A stretch of DNA of 38,935 nt from Corynebacterium urealyticum (GCA_020741275.1 DYZK01000047.1:1-38935), one strand, 5' to 3'; positions 1-8,552 are shown, counted from the stretch's first letter. The notes: generated from the sequence alone by a model not told the origin. Numbers and translations: made by a program.

Positions 1-168
1 GCCGTCACCGCCGCGCCCGTGGCCGAGCAGGTGGCGGACTACCGGGTGCCGTTGGTGCTTTCTGCGGTGTTGGCAATCGCGCTGGTGCTCGTGCTGGTTG
101 CCCGGGCATTCGCTTCGGAGAGCACCCCGCCCTCCGGCAGCCCGGAGATCACCCGCCAGGGCACCTGA
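1..168 (+). CDS. mycP: Probable C-terminal tail of mycosin (ESX-4-like subtilase MycP), 5' end outside window
   Basis: Frame 1 stays open from the window edge to a TGA at 166-168 and encodes 55 residues. They form a polar lead-in, a strongly hydrophobic stretch of about 22 residues (VPLVLSAVLAIALVLVLVAR), and a short polar tail. A single C-terminal membrane helix followed by a short tail is how mycosins, the membrane-anchored subtilisin-like proteases of type VII secretion, end. In mycobacterial ESX-4 the mycP4 gene converges on eccB4, and the same orientation is seen here. The catalytic domain is not in the window, so the call rests on the helix and the context. The 3' end overlaps eccB by about 130 bases on the opposite strand. 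It could instead be a chance open frame opposite eccB. Confidence 0.5.
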   Translation, partial: AVTAAPVAEQVADYRVPLVLSAVLAIALVLVLVARAFASESTPPSGSPEITRQGT

Positions 169-1436
169 GTGTGCTCGGTGAAGCCGAGGGCCGTGAGGTC
201 CTCGGCTTTGCCCACCGTGAAGCGGGTGCCGGTGGCGTCGACCAGGAAGAAGCCACGCTCGGTGAGCAGCGCGCTGGTACCCGCCGGGCCTGCGTAAACC
301 GCCCGGGGATCCTGCGCCGCGGCCTCATCCGCGCCGTCAGCCGCCCCCGCATCCTTGCTGCCATCCTTGCCGTCGGCGCCGGCCTCATCAGCAGGACCGT
401 CACCCGCTGCGTCACCAGCTCCGTCAGCCGCCCCATCAGCGGCCCCGGCACGCTTCCCGTCGCCTGCCTCGTCGGCGTCACCCGCCGGCTCCGCCAAGCC
501 CTTCTCCCCCAGGCAGGTCTGCTCCGGGTGCGCCCAGGAGGCCTCCCGATCAGGCACGTTCGGCAGCAGATCAATGGTCGGCTGCGCCATGACCGCCCCC
601 AGCTCCGCGTCGAAGCTCCCACCCGGCGCCAGGGCCTCCACGTACTCTCGGCGCGGACCGGTCACCTCCGAGACCCCGCCGCGCCCGACCAAGAACGCCC
701 GGTCGCCGGCGTGTGCCACCGTCCCCGCCCGGTGGAAGGGCTTCTTCAACCCGGAAAGCCCACGCGGGATCAAGCTATCGGCCTGCTCATCAAACCGGTT
801 GAGCAGCTCCGCAGCCATCGGGATCTCCACCGCCCCGAGGGCACGGGCAGCACCGCCTTCCGCGAGGCTGCGCTTCGTGCCATCAATCAGCCACACGGCC
901 TCGTCGGAGCGCACCACACCCCGCTGGTAGCTCTCCGCCTCACCAACGGCCCTGACCTGCAGCGTATCCGGCTTCCCCGCGGCCTCCGAGGTATCGCACA
1001 CCAGCCACTGGCGCACCGGCGCGGGGTTCAGCCCAGGCACGTACCCAATGCCCACCGCGGGCCCCATCGGCGCTCCCCCATTGCCCTCCTGGATCAGCGC
1101 CGCAGTGGAGTTCTTCACTTCCACCGGCTGCCGCAGCACCAGCCGGGCGCTGGCCACGTTGCTGACCGGGTGGAAACCGTCCTCCAGTCGGACGTGAAGG
1201 CTGCCCTGCTCGTCGGCGACGAGGGCGGCGTCGTCAATGGAAGGGGCCGGCCGCAACAGCGAGAGCATCACCGCACCACCCGCGATCAGCGCGCTGAGCA
1301 GCAGCCCGACCCCGATACTGCGGCGTTGGGCCCGCAGCGGGTCGTGGGCCATGCGCGGATCGCCGATGACCAGCGCGAGCTCCAGCCGTCGGAGCACAAA
1401 ACGGTAGCCCGATACTTGCAGACTTGTGGTGCGCAC
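39..1436 (-). CDS. eccB: Type VII secretion system core protein EccB (ESX-4-like)
   Basis: EccB is a membrane-anchored core subunit of the type VII (ESX) secretion apparatus; most of the protein lies outside the cytoplasmic membrane. The family signature is visible: an N-terminal cytoplasmic segment with QVSGYRFVLRRLE and DPRMAHDPLRAQRRS (residues 7-40), one transmembrane helix at about 41-62, then a long extracytoplasmic domain. Cys147 and Cys308 match the family's conserved disulfide pair. Residues about 315-376 form an Ala/Asp/Gly-rich low-complexity insert, which is unusual. The GTG start at 1436 is chosen because an AGGGGGAA ribosome site lies 6 bases upstream and the QVSGYRF motif follows at once. 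The gene is divergent from the gene at 1642, and its 3' end runs under the putative mycP tail. The layout fits ESX-4 rather than a complete ESX-1-type locus. Confidence 0.86.
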   Translation of the reverse strand: MRTTSLQVSGYRFVLRRLELALVIGDPRMAHDPLRAQRRSIGVGLLLSALIAGGAVMLSLLRPAPSIDDAALVADEQGSLHVRLEDGFHPVSNVASARLVLRQPVEVKNSTAALIQEGNGGAPMGPAVGIGYVPGLNPAPVRQWLVCDTSEAAGKPDTLQVRAVGEAESYQRGVVRSDEAVWLIDGTKRSLAEGGAARALGAVEIPMAAELLNRFDEQADSLIPRGLSGLKKPFHRAGTVAHAGDRAFLVGRGGVSEVTGPRREYVEALAPGGSFDAELGAVMAQPTIDLLPNVPDREASWAHPEQTCLGEKGLAEPAGDADEAGDGKRAGAADGAADGAGDAAGDGPADEAGADGKDGSKDAGAADGADEAAAQDPRAVYAGPAGTSALLTERGFFLVDATGTRFTVGKAEDLTALGFTEHTQVPWRVISGLPEGGVLSEANARATSTSTSAIANTAESTNGTR

Positions 1437-1641
1437 GATGTTCCCCCTGAATTCTGTGCGTTATCCCTGGTGTGCGGTGCTTAACGCGCGTTCCCCGCAG
1501 TCCTGCCGCAGGAACCACACCGCTGCCCTCCCCCGAGGGCGATTTCTTCAATCTAATGCGCGGGCGTATCCGCTGTGACAGAATTCGGGAGAATCAACAA
1601 GGGATGTGGGTCATCCCGGGGGATACGCAGGGGGAATTCGC

Positions 1642-2721
1642 GTGTTTGTGGTGCATGTTTTGCTCATCGGGATCGTCGCTGCGCTGGCTGCCGCGGGTGG
1701 TTGGTGGCTGTGGCGCGCTCGCGTCCGTCCGGAGGATCAGGCGCGGCAGGTGTGGCGGATCGCGCCCGCCCCGCACGACTTTTTCTACGCGCCGGAGCCC
1801 GTGACCGTGGGGGTTCCGCGCCTGGTCGCCGGCATGGGTGCGTCCGGCTCCGAGGTTTCTGGGCACGACGTCAGCGCCACCATTTCCGGCCCCGTTTCTC
1901 TCGCTCCGTCTCCTTCCCTTGGGGACGTCAGCACGAGCGCCAGCGCGGTGGCTGGCTCGCCGCTGCTGGTACACCAGCAGGACCTCGGCGGGGAGCTGCC
2001 CGCCCTGCTCACGGGGAATGTGGGCGCGACCTTCGCCTCGATCCCGGCGACGTTCAGCGGGCGCGTGCCCTTCGCGGCCGCCGGCGCCGGGGTGGTGGCA
2101 TGGCCGGTCGATGGCCTCACCCCATCCACCACCACAGGGTCCGAGGTCGGTGCGCAGGCGCTTAGCAGAGGCGGCGGTTCCAGCAGCTCTCATGCTCAGA
2201 GCGAGTTCACCGACCCGGGGCCGATGTTCCGGGCGCTGCCTGCTCCCGGTTGGCTGCTGGGGCTGAACGCTACGGGCAATCCGGTGCAGGTGCAGCTCGT
2301 GCCGGGCTCGACTGTGCTGCTGCACGGGGCTGGTTCCGCCGAGCGCCTGCTGGAACGCCTGCCCGCCGACCTGCCCTGGGTTCAGGTTTTGCGCGCCGAG
2401 CTTCTCGACGCTACGAATGGCAAAGCAAAGGCCACGAACACTCAGACCGCTGCCGGGGCTGTGCACTCGGCGAAGGGCGCGCAAGGTCAGTCAGCCAAGG
2501 ATGCCCAGGGGCTCGGCGAGCGCTGGCGGGAGGCCTGGTCGCCGACCGTCTGCCGGGTGGTGTTGGCTTCCTCCACTGAGGAGGCCACTCGCCACGGTGT
2601 CATCGCGGATCTGGTGATTGATTCCCGTGGCACCGTGAGCCACCGTGGGCGCGAGGTCCGCTTCGATCCGATGCACCTTCCAAGCACCAGCACGATCGAG
2701 CACGCGGACGCGGCCCGCTAG
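1642..2721 (+). CDS. Membrane-anchored protein of the ESX-4-like locus, function unknown
   Basis: The protein of about 359 residues has one N-terminal membrane helix (FVVHVLLIGIVAALAAAGGW) followed by a basic stop (RARVRPEDQAR). A long extracytoplasmic or cytoplasmic domain follows, rich in Ser, Ala and Gly. I see no catalytic motif. The GTG at 1642 is preferred because AGGGGGAA lies 5 bases before it; a GTG at 1606 would add 12 residues without a ribosome site. It is divergent from eccB and converges on truA with a gap of 30 bases. Its place beside eccB suggests an accessory type VII secretion factor; proteins annotated as type VII secretion-associated occur at this position in relatives, but I cannot confirm the family from sequence alone. 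Residues around 250-300 carry a disordered Ala/Lys/Gln stretch. Confidence 0.65.
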   Translation: MFVVHVLLIGIVAALAAAGGWWLWRARVRPEDQARQVWRIAPAPHDFFYAPEPVTVGVPRLVAGMGASGSEVSGHDVSATISGPVSLAPSPSLGDVSTSASAVAGSPLLVHQQDLGGELPALLTGNVGATFASIPATFSGRVPFAAAGAGVVAWPVDGLTPSTTTGSEVGAQALSRGGGSSSSHAQSEFTDPGPMFRALPAPGWLLGLNATGNPVQVQLVPGSTVLLHGAGSAERLLERLPADLPWVQVLRAELLDATNGKAKATNTQTAAGAVHSAKGAQGQSAKDAQGLGERWREAWSPTVCRVVLASSTEEATRHGVIADLVIDSRGTVSHRGREVRFDPMHLPSTSTIEHADAAR

Positions 2722-2751
2722 GAAAACCACCCAGGTCCGCAAACACAGCCC

Positions 2752-3720
2752 CTACAGCTCCCGCACCGCCCGCGTCTCCGCAGCCCGCGCCGCCAACTCC
2801 GAAGCATCCGGGTAGTCCACGCCCACCAGGTTCAACCCCTCCGCAGGCGCCACCGGCACCTGCGAGCTACGCTCATCCATCTCCAGCAGTTCGGCGGTGA
2901 AACTCTCCGGGCGCTTGCCCTCCCCCACCGTCAGGCACGCCCCCACGATGGAGCGCACCATCGACCAACAAAACGCATCCGCCACCACGTGCGCCTCATA
3001 AGTCTGCGGCTCCGCGGGCGTGGACACATCTTTCCAGGTGAACTCCTGCAGCTCACGGATCGTCGTCGCCCCCTCGCGCGCCTTGCAGTAGGCCGCGAAA
3101 TTATTCAGCCCTACCAGCGCATCCGCCGCGATCTGTACCTTCTCCAAGTCCACCGGGCGGCGCCAGCGCGCGGTGTCCCGCACACGCCGCGGCAGCGGCC
3201 CGCCCGGGGCCGTGCACACCCGATACACGTAGTGCCGCCGCAACGCAGAAAAGCGCGCGTCGAAGCCCTCCGGGGCAGCCACCGCCGCGTTCAGGCGAAT
3301 ATCCTCCGGCAGCATCCGGGAGAGCCGCCGCACCAGATCCTCCGGCCTAGCCAGGCTCCGCTGCGTGAAGGCCTCCGCCGGAATATCCGCGTGGCAGACC
3401 TGCCCATCGGCGTGCACGCCAGCGTCCGTCCGCCCCGCCACCGTCAGCTCCACAGGCGTACGGCACACCAGCGAGAGCTTTTCCTCCAGCACGCCCTGCA
3501 CGGTCCGCAAGCCCCCCTTCTGCGCTGCCCAGCCGTGGAAATCCGTCCCGTCATAGGAGACGTCCATCCGCACCCGAACGGTCTCCCCGCCACCGTCCAC
3601 AGCGTCGTTGTCGACGTCGCCCACCGCACCGTTAGCTGCGACGTCGACGTCCGCCCCCGTCACCGTCGTCCCAGTCCTGGTTTTCGCGTCCCCCGCTGCC
3701 CCAGTTTCCGTTGAACTCAT
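2752..3720 (-). CDS. truA: tRNA pseudouridine(38-40) synthase TruA
   Basis: TruA converts uridines 38-40 in the anticodon arm of many tRNAs to pseudouridine. The conserved motif GRTDAGVHADGQ carries the catalytic Asp. Other family blocks are DVSYDGTDFHGWA near the N-terminus, RFSALRRHYVYR in the middle, and EAHVVADAFCWSMVRSIVGACLTVG near the C-terminus. The core begins only at about residue 47, so the protein has a non-conserved Asp/Thr/Gly-rich N-terminal extension. The start is uncertain: ATG at 3720 gives 322 residues and a typical MSSTE start, while a GTG at 3753 adds 11. Neither has a strong ribosome site. It is the last gene of the alpha-operon cluster, downstream of rplQ and a terminator-like hairpin, so it may be expressed by read-through. 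Confidence 0.93.
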   Translation of the reverse strand: MSSTETGAAGDAKTRTGTTVTGADVDVAANGAVGDVDNDAVDGGGETVRVRMDVSYDGTDFHGWAAQKGGLRTVQGVLEEKLSLVCRTPVELTVAGRTDAGVHADGQVCHADIPAEAFTQRSLARPEDLVRRLSRMLPEDIRLNAAVAAPEGFDARFSALRRHYVYRVCTAPGGPLPRRVRDTARWRRPVDLEKVQIAADALVGLNNFAAYCKAREGATTIRELQEFTWKDVSTPAEPQTYEAHVVADAFCWSMVRSIVGACLTVGEGKRPESFTAELLEMDERSSQVPVAPAEGLNLVGVDYPDASELAARAAETRAVREL

Positions 3721-3771
3721 GCCCCCAAACCTACCCGGCAGCGTCTTCACCACCGAAACCCCACCAATAGC

Positions 3772-3808
3772 AAAAGCCGGGCACCACGCTCGTGCGTAGT
3801 ACCCGGCT
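3772..3808 (-). terminator. Rho-independent terminator or attenuator after rplQ
   Basis: On the minus strand a 10-base stem (AGCCGGGTAC with GTGCCCGGCT, one G-U pair) is followed directly by TTTTG. The arms lie at 3799-3808 and 3775-3784. A smaller GC hairpin at about 3811-3838 precedes it. It sits between rplQ and truA and probably ends most alpha-operon transcripts. Confidence 0.75.
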
Positions 3809-3869
3809 TACCGGCAGGCCCTCACGGAACCCGCCGGCTGGGAGATCGAAGGATCACCTCCGCGGAGAA

Positions 3870-4340
3870 TTACTTCTCCTCTGCGGCCTCGTCCTTCTCC
3901 TCAGCTGCCTCGGCAGCCTTCTTCTCCTCGGCCTTCTTGGATGCAGCGGCGCGGGTTGCACGCTCTGCCTCCTTGGAAGCCAGCTCCTCGGTCACCAGGG
4001 AGATCTGGGACATCGGAGCGTTGTCGCCCTTGCGGTTCTCCAGCTTGATGATGCGGGTGTAACCGCCCTCACGGCCTTCAAACTTCGGGGCCAGCTCCTC
4101 GAACAGGTTGGACACGACGTCCTTGTTCGGGATGAGCTTCAGAACGTTGCGACGATCAGCCAGGGTGCCGTTCTTGGCCTTGGTGATGATCTTCTCAGCG
4201 TAGGGACGCAGGAGCTTCGCCTTGGCGTCCGTGGTCTTGATTGCGCCGTTCTCGAACAGCTGGGCTGCGAGATTGGACAGGATCTTCTTCTGGTGGGAAG
4301 CAGATCCGCCCAGACGGGCGCCCTTCTTAGGGGTTGGCAT
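3870..4340 (-). CDS. rplQ: 50S ribosomal protein L17
   Basis: L17 binds 23S rRNA near the polypeptide exit tunnel. The N-terminus [20 protein letters not shown] and the block [15 protein letters not shown] are typical. The bacterial core of about 120 residues is followed by a charged Ala/Glu/Lys tail (about residues 127-156) that looks helical or disordered and is variable among actinobacteria. The ATG has GAGGAG seven bases upstream. It follows rpoA in the standard alpha-operon order. Confidence 0.97.
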   Translation of the reverse strand: MPTPKKGARLGGSASHQKKILSNLAAQLFENGAIKTTDAKAKLLRPYAEKIITKAKNGTLADRRNVLKLIPNKDVVSNLFEELAPKFEGREGGYTRIIKLENRKGDNAPMSQISLVTEELASKEAERATRAAASKKAEEKKAAEAAEEKDEAAEEK

Positions 4341-4386
4341 GTCTTCTCCTCGAGTGGGTTAAAAGCTTTGAGCGCTTAAGTGCGAT

Positions 4387-5400
4387 TTACTCCGCGATGT
4401 CTTCGCCCTCGGTCTCGACCCACTCACCGGTCTCGGCATCGTAGCCTTCGATGTCGGAGAGGTCGAAACCTTCTGGGGAGTCCTTGAGTGCCAGGCCCAA
4501 GCCAGCCAGCTTGACCTTGACCTCGTTGATGGACTTCTGGCCGAAGTTCCGGATGTCCAGCAGATCGGACTCGGTGCGAGCAGCCAGCTCACCAACGGTG
4601 TGGATCTCTTCCCGCTTCAGGCAGTTGTAGCTGCGCACGGAGAAGTCCAGGTCCTCGATCGGCATGTTATATGCGGCGATGTGCTCGGATTCCTGGGGGG
4701 ACGGGCCGATTTCGATGCCCTCCGCCTCGACGTTGAGCTCCTGTGCCAGGCCGAAGAGCTCGACCAGGGTCTTGCCGGCGGACGCCATGGCGTCGCGCGC
4801 GGACATGGAGCTCTTGGTCTCCACGTCGAGGATCAGCTTGTCGAAGTCCGTGCGCTGCTCGACACGGGTTGCCTCGACCTTGTAGCTGACCTTCAGGACC
4901 GGGGAGTAGATCTGGTCGACAGGGATGCGACCGATCTCGTCGGTGGAGGTAGCAGCCGGGACGTAGCCACGGCCGCGCTCAACGACCAGCTCGATATCCA
5001 GCTTGCCCTGCTCGTTGAGGGTTGCGATGTGCAGGTCCTTGTTGTGGACCTCCACGCCAGCTGGGGTCTCGATGTCTGCGCCGGTGACCGCTCCTGGGCC
5101 TTCCTTACGCAGGTACATGGTGACCGGCTCATCGAAGTCGCTCGACAGGACGAGGGACTTGATGTTCAGGATGATGTCGGAGACATCTTCCTTCACGCCC
5201 GGGACGGTGGTGAACTCGTGGAGCACACCATCGATCCGCAGGGAGGTCACGGCTGCACCTGGGATGGAGGACAGCAGGGTGCGGCGCAGGGAGTTGCCGA
5301 GGGTGTAGCCGAAGCCCGGCTCAAGCGGCTCGATGACGAACCGGGAGCGGGAGTCGTCGATGAATTCCTCGGACAGCTCTGGACGCTGGGAAATCAGCAT
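4387..5400 (-). CDS. rpoA: DNA-directed RNA polymerase alpha subunit
   Basis: The alpha subunit dimerises to nucleate RNA polymerase assembly and contacts UP elements and regulators. The N-terminal domain (about 1-230) begins [28 protein letters not shown] in essence and includes the assembly motif [16 protein letters not shown]. The C-terminal DNA-binding domain (about 250-320) has [19 protein letters not shown] and [12 protein letters not shown], including the Arg used for minor-groove contact. An acidic tail ends the protein. The ATG at 5400 has AAGGAG nine bases upstream. The 113-base gap to rpsD shows no clear terminator, so co-transcription with rpsD is likely. Confidence 0.98.
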   Translation of the reverse strand: MLISQRPELSEEFIDDSRSRFVIEPLEPGFGYTLGNSLRRTLLSSIPGAAVTSLRIDGVLHEFTTVPGVKEDVSDIILNIKSLVLSSDFDEPVTMYLRKEGPGAVTGADIETPAGVEVHNKDLHIATLNEQGKLDIELVVERGRGYVPAATSTDEIGRIPVDQIYSPVLKVSYKVEATRVEQRTDFDKLILDVETKSSMSARDAMASAGKTLVELFGLAQELNVEAEGIEIGPSPQESEHIAAYNMPIEDLDFSVRSYNCLKREEIHTVGELAARTESDLLDIRNFGQKSINEVKVKLAGLGLALKDSPEGFDLSDIEGYDAETGEWVETEGEDIAE

Positions 5401-5513
5401 GTGTTACTTCTCCTTGTCGGCGACCGCTATTTGACGCCGGTAGCAGGATTGCCGTGCACCGTGGTGGTAGACGGCGGGGAGTAAATGTCTGTTTTTCAGA
5501 TCGTTGTCGTGGA

Positions 5514-6119
5514 CTACTTGGAGTAGAACTCGACGATGAGCTGCTCCTGCAGCGGGATGTCGATCTGAGCGCGCTCGGGCAGCTGGTGCACGAGGATGCG
5601 CAGGGTGGACGGAACAACCTGCAGCCACGCCGGAACGTTGGCGTCGACCAGGTTGTCCTGTGCCTCGTCGAACCACAGCATGGAGCGGGAACGATCGCGG
5701 ACATCGATGATGTCGTACTGGGAGACGCGGTAGGACGGAACGTTGATCTTCTTGCCGTTCACGGTGAAGTGACCGTGGGAGACCAGCTGACGTGCCTGGC
5801 GACGGGTGCGTGCCAGACCAGCGCGGTAGATCACGTTGTCGAGGCGTGCCTCCAGCAGGATGACCAGGTTGTCACCGGTCTTGCCCGGCATTGCGTTGGC
5901 CTCTGCGTAGTAGCGACGGAACTGCTTCTCCATGACGCCGTAGGTGAAGCGAGCCTTCTGCTTCTCCTGCAGCTGGATCAGGTACTCCGACTCCTTGATG
6001 CGAGCGCGGCCAGCCTGACCCGGTGGGTACGGGCGGCGCTCGAAGGAACGGTCGCCACCGACGAGGTCGACGCGGAGGCGACGGGACTTACGGGTAACTG
6101 GGCCGGTATAACGAGCCAT
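5514..6119 (-). CDS. rpsD: 30S ribosomal protein S4, cysteine-free form
   Basis: S4 is a primary 16S rRNA binder and a usual autoregulator of its operon. The S4 RNA-binding region ARLDNVIYRAGLARTRRQARQLVSHGHFTVNG is clear at about 92-122. At 201 residues it has the usual bacterial length. The protein contains no cysteine at all, so the N-terminal zinc-binding motif of the C+ paralog is missing and this is the zinc-independent C- type. It lies 25 bases after rpsK and is followed by rpoA. Confidence 0.97.
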   Translation of the reverse strand: MARYTGPVTRKSRRLRVDLVGGDRSFERRPYPPGQAGRARIKESEYLIQLQEKQKARFTYGVMEKQFRRYYAEANAMPGKTGDNLVILLEARLDNVIYRAGLARTRRQARQLVSHGHFTVNGKKINVPSYRVSQYDIIDVRDRSRSMLWFDEAQDNLVDANVPAWLQVVPSTLRILVHQLPERAQIDIPLQEQLIVEFYSK

Positions 6120-6144
6120 TGTTTATCCCTTAACCTTTCTTTTC

Positions 6145-6552
6145 TTAGACGCGACGACGCTTCGGTGGGCGGCAGCCGTTGTGCGGCTGTGGGGTGACGT
6201 CGGCGATGGTGCCGACCTCAAGCCCAGCGGTGGACAGGGAGCGGATTGCGGTCTCGCGACCAGAGCCCGGTCCCTTGACGAAAACGTCGACCTTCTTCAT
6301 GCCGTGCTCCATTGCCTTGCGGGCAGCGGACTCGGCAGCCATCTGGGCGGCGAAAGGCGTGGACTTGCGGGAACCCTTGAAGCCGACCTGGCCGGAGGAT
6401 GCCCACGAGATGACGTGGCCCTTCGGGTCCGTGATGGACACGATGGTGTTGTTGAAGGTGGACTTGATGTACGCGTGACCCTGGGTCACGTTCTTCTTGA
6501 CTACGCGACGGCCGCGGCGGGCGCGCGTAGCGGTGCTCTTCGGTGCAGCCAT
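6145..6552 (-). CDS. rpsK: 30S ribosomal protein S11
   Basis: S11 forms part of the 30S platform that holds the mRNA near the E site. The motifs [20 protein letters not shown] and [14 protein letters not shown] are diagnostic, as is the basic end [13 protein letters not shown]. The length of 135 residues is normal. The start ATG (6550-6552) shares its A with the rpsM stop (TAATG), a sign of translational coupling. Confidence 0.97.
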   Translation of the reverse strand: MAAPKSTATRARRGRRVVKKNVTQGHAYIKSTFNNTIVSITDPKGHVISWASSGQVGFKGSRKSTPFAAQMAAESAARKAMEHGMKKVDVFVKGPGSGRETAIRSLSTAGLEVGTIADVTPQPHNGCRPPKRRRV

Positions 6553-6920
6553 TACTTCTTCTTTCCTGCGATCGTCTTCTTCGGGCCCTTACGGGTACGA
6601 GCGTTAGTCTTGGTGCGCTGGCCACGGACTGGCAGGCCACGGCGGTGGCGCAGTCCCTGGTAGGAACCAATCTCGATCTTGCGACGGATGTCGGCCTGGA
6701 CTTCGCGGCGGAGGTCACCCTCAACCTTCCAGTTGTTCTCGATCACGTCACGCAGAGCTGCGAGCTGCTCGTCGTTCAGGTCCTTGGAACGCAGGTCCGG
6801 GGAGATGCCGGTCTTTTCCAGCAGCTCCTTGGATCGGGCTGGGCCGATTCCGAAGATGTAGGTCAGTGCGACCTCCATGCGCTTTTCGCGTGGCAGGTCT
6901 ACACCAGCAAGGCGTGCCAT
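6552..6920 (-). CDS. rpsM: 30S ribosomal protein S13
   Basis: S13 is in the 30S head and contacts P-site tRNA and the inter-subunit bridge. The family start [20 protein letters not shown] and the C-terminal [20 protein letters not shown] block are plain, ending in a basic tail KTIAGKKK. It is the first gene after infA, separated by about 240 bases that hold a strong hairpin and no rpmJ gene. Confidence 0.97.
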   Translation of the reverse strand: MARLAGVDLPREKRMEVALTYIFGIGPARSKELLEKTGISPDLRSKDLNDEQLAALRDVIENNWKVEGDLRREVQADIRRKIEIGSYQGLRHRRGLPVRGQRTKTNARTRKGPKKTIAGKKK

Positions 6921-6989
6921 ATGGCATTATCCTTCCGGTTTTACGGCGGTTTTCTCCGTACTCATCCCGGTGGTCTGCTTCCTTCTTGT

Positions 6990-7023
6990 GACGACGTCAC
7001 CCGCTATGGGGCGGGTCGTTGTC
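6990..7023 (-). promoter_or_regulatory. Strong hairpin in the infA-rpsM spacer
   Basis: The arms GACGACG plus ACCCGC (6990-7004) pair with GCGGGT plus CGTTGTC (7011-7023), with a small bulge and a six-base loop. There is no T tract on either strand, so it is not a standard terminator. It lies about 70 bases before rpsM and could be a processing site or a protein-binding leader. The rest of 6921-7159 shows no gene. Confidence 0.4.
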
Positions 7024-7159
7024 TAGAGGTTCAGCAGCGGGCTCCGGCCGCCGCGGCCAGAGGTAGGCAACCTCACCCACATGGCCACGCGTGACGCGGC
7101 CGTGCCGCATGTGACCATGGGCGGGTGAGATTTGGATGTACGAAGGCTGACAGAGTTTT

Positions 7160-7378
7160 TTACTTGTAGCGGTAAACGATACGACCGCGAGAGAGGTCGT
7201 ATGGGGAAAGCTCGACTACAACGCGATCCTCAGGAAGGATGCGGATGTAGTGCTGGCGCATCTTGCCAGAGATGTGTGCGAGCACCTTGTGCCCGTTATC
7301 CAGCTCGACTCGGAACATTGCATTCGGCAGGGGCTCGATGATGCGGCCCTCAACCTCAATGGCACCTTCTTTGGCCAT
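7160..7378 (-). CDS. infA: Translation initiation factor IF-1
   Basis: IF-1 blocks the ribosomal A site during initiation and works with IF-2 and IF-3. The 72-residue OB-fold protein reads [20 protein letters not shown] and ends RGRIVYRYK, typical for actinobacteria. The ATG at 7378 gives the standard length; an upstream GTG at 7387 would add three residues (MED) and has GGGGAA before it. The gene has its own promoter at 7497-7525 and a structured leader. Confidence 0.96.
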   Translation of the reverse strand: MAKEGAIEVEGRIIEPLPNAMFRVELDNGHKVLAHISGKMRQHYIRILPEDRVVVELSPYDLSRGRIVYRYK

Positions 7379-7437
7379 ATCCTCCACATTTCCCCGATGA
7401 ACATGCTGGTCATCGGCTATTTGTGCGTGTATCGCTA

Positions 7438-7492
7438 CGATGGTGCGGTCTTCTTAGCTCCCCGTTTTTGGGGTGCGTCACCTGCACCATCG
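7438..7492 (-). promoter_or_regulatory. Two-tier stem-loop in the infA leader
   Basis: A perfect 9-base inverted repeat (CGATGGTGC at 7438-7446 and GCACCATCG at 7484-7492) encloses a second hairpin, CCCC at 7460-7463 with GGGG at 7470-7473. It lies in the predicted 5' untranslated region of infA, starting almost at the predicted transcript start. No T tract follows, so regulation of translation or RNA stability is more likely than termination. Confidence 0.4.
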
Positions 7493-7496
7493 GTCT

Positions 7497-7525
7497 ATCG
7501 TACACGTGACCTGGGGCTTTAACAA
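7497..7525 (-). promoter_or_regulatory. Promoter of the infA-rpsM operon
   Basis: On the minus strand TTGTTA (7525-7520) and TACGAT (7502-7497) are separated by exactly 17 bases. This is a good match to a housekeeping sigma-factor promoter. Transcription would start near 7490, giving a leader of about 110 bases. Confidence 0.55.
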
Positions 7526-7596
7526 CTGCAGGCGGGTGCGGAGACCAGCGGCGTGGGGCGAGGTTGCGACGCGCTCTCGCGGGATGGGGCTAGGGT

Positions 7597-8391
7597 TTAT
7601 CGGCGCGGGGTGAGGATGCGCGGGCCGCCGGCGGTGGCGGCAACGGTGTGCTCCCAGTGGGAGGAGTAGCTGCCGTCCACGGTGACCACTCCCCAATCGT
7701 CGTCGAGGACGGCGGTGTCGATGGTGCCCAGCGAAAGCATCGGCTCGATCGCGAGCACGGACCCCTCCTGGATGACCGGCCCGCGGCCCGGGCGGCCTTC
7801 GTTCGCGAGGTACGGGTCCTCGTGCATGCTGCGGCCGATGCCGTGCCCGCCGTAGCCGTCGATGATGTGCAGCGGTACACCGAACTTGTCCTCGGCCTTG
7901 CGGGTGGCGAGCTCGAGGGCGTGGGAGACGTCGGTGAGGTGGTTGCCCGGGCGCATCGCCTTGAGGCCTTCCATGAGGACCCACTCGGTGGCCTGGTTGA
8001 GCAACTCGTGTTCGCGGGCGATCTTGCCGATACCGAAGGTCCAGGCGGAGTCCCCTACCCAGCCGTCGAGGATGGCACCGCAGTCGATGGAGACGAGGTC
8101 GCCTTCCTTGAGGACCACATCCGCCGCCGGGATGCCGTGGACAACCATGTCGTTCACGGAGCTGCAGATGGAGCCCGGGAAGCCCTGGTAGCCGAGGAAG
8201 GCTGGCGTCGCGCCGGCTTCGCGGATGGTGGCCTCGGCGATCTCGTCGAGGTCGAGGGTGCTCACGCCGGGCTTCGCGGCGGCCTTCACGGCCTGCAGGG
8301 TGCGGCCCACGACCTCGCCGGCTGCCTGCATGGCGTCCAGTTCCGCGGGTGTCTTCGCGGCGATCTTCTTGCTCTTCTTTCGGAAAGCCAC
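7597..8391 (-). CDS. map: Type I methionine aminopeptidase
   Basis: This metalloenzyme removes the initiator methionine from nascent proteins. The five metal ligands can be placed: Asp in [10 protein letters not shown], Asp in VGDSAWTF, His in [15 protein letters not shown], Glu in LAIEPML and Glu in HWEHTVA. The GTG at 8391 is chosen because AAGGAGG lies about 7 bases upstream, giving [15 protein letters not shown] and 264 residues; a longer frame to 8442 lacks such a site. It is the last gene of secY-adk-map, with a hairpin between adk and map. Confidence 0.96.
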   Translation of the reverse strand: MAFRKKSKKIAAKTPAELDAMQAAGEVVGRTLQAVKAAAKPGVSTLDLDEIAEATIREAGATPAFLGYQGFPGSICSSVNDMVVHGIPAADVVLKEGDLVSIDCGAILDGWVGDSAWTFGIGKIAREHELLNQATEWVLMEGLKAMRPGNHLTDVSHALELATRKAEDKFGVPLHIIDGYGGHGIGRSMHEDPYLANEGRPGRGPVIQEGSVLAIEPMLSLGTIDTAVLDDDWGVVTVDGSYSSHWEHTVAATAGGPRILTPRR

Positions 8392-8445
8392 CGAAAGCCT
8401 CCTTGTTCTTGTGTTTTCTTGCGGCCCGGATTGGTGGGCCAAAAG

Positions 8446-8484
8446 TTAAACCCGCCCACCGGTGACGTCCGGAAAATGGGCGGG
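8446..8484 (-). terminator. Attenuator-like hairpin between adk and map
   Basis: Arms CCCGCCCA and TGGGCGGG (8477-8484 and 8451-8458) enclose an inner CCGG/CCGG stem, followed on the minus strand by TTTAACTTTT. The T-rich tail is interrupted, so partial termination before map is the likeliest role. Confidence 0.5.
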
Positions 8485-8552
8485 ATACTGGCGGGCCGTT
8501 GGGCCCTAGCGAGGACGCCGCTGCCGGTACTGGCTGCGACGCGTCCCGGCGC

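Noticed and set aside
290..500. CRISPR-like or tandem repeat array in the GC-rich repeat of eccB
   Set aside because: Repeats are degenerate, in frame with eccB and without spacers; they encode the Ala/Asp/Gly insert.
171..1484. Long plus-strand open frame (437 residues) opposite eccB
   Set aside because: It mirrors the GC-rich eccB codons, has Arg/His/Pro-rich composition and no family features; eccB matches its family throughout.
6921..7159. Possible rpmJ (L36) between infA and rpsM
   Set aside because: No frame reads the L36 pattern with its cysteines; only a hairpin is present.
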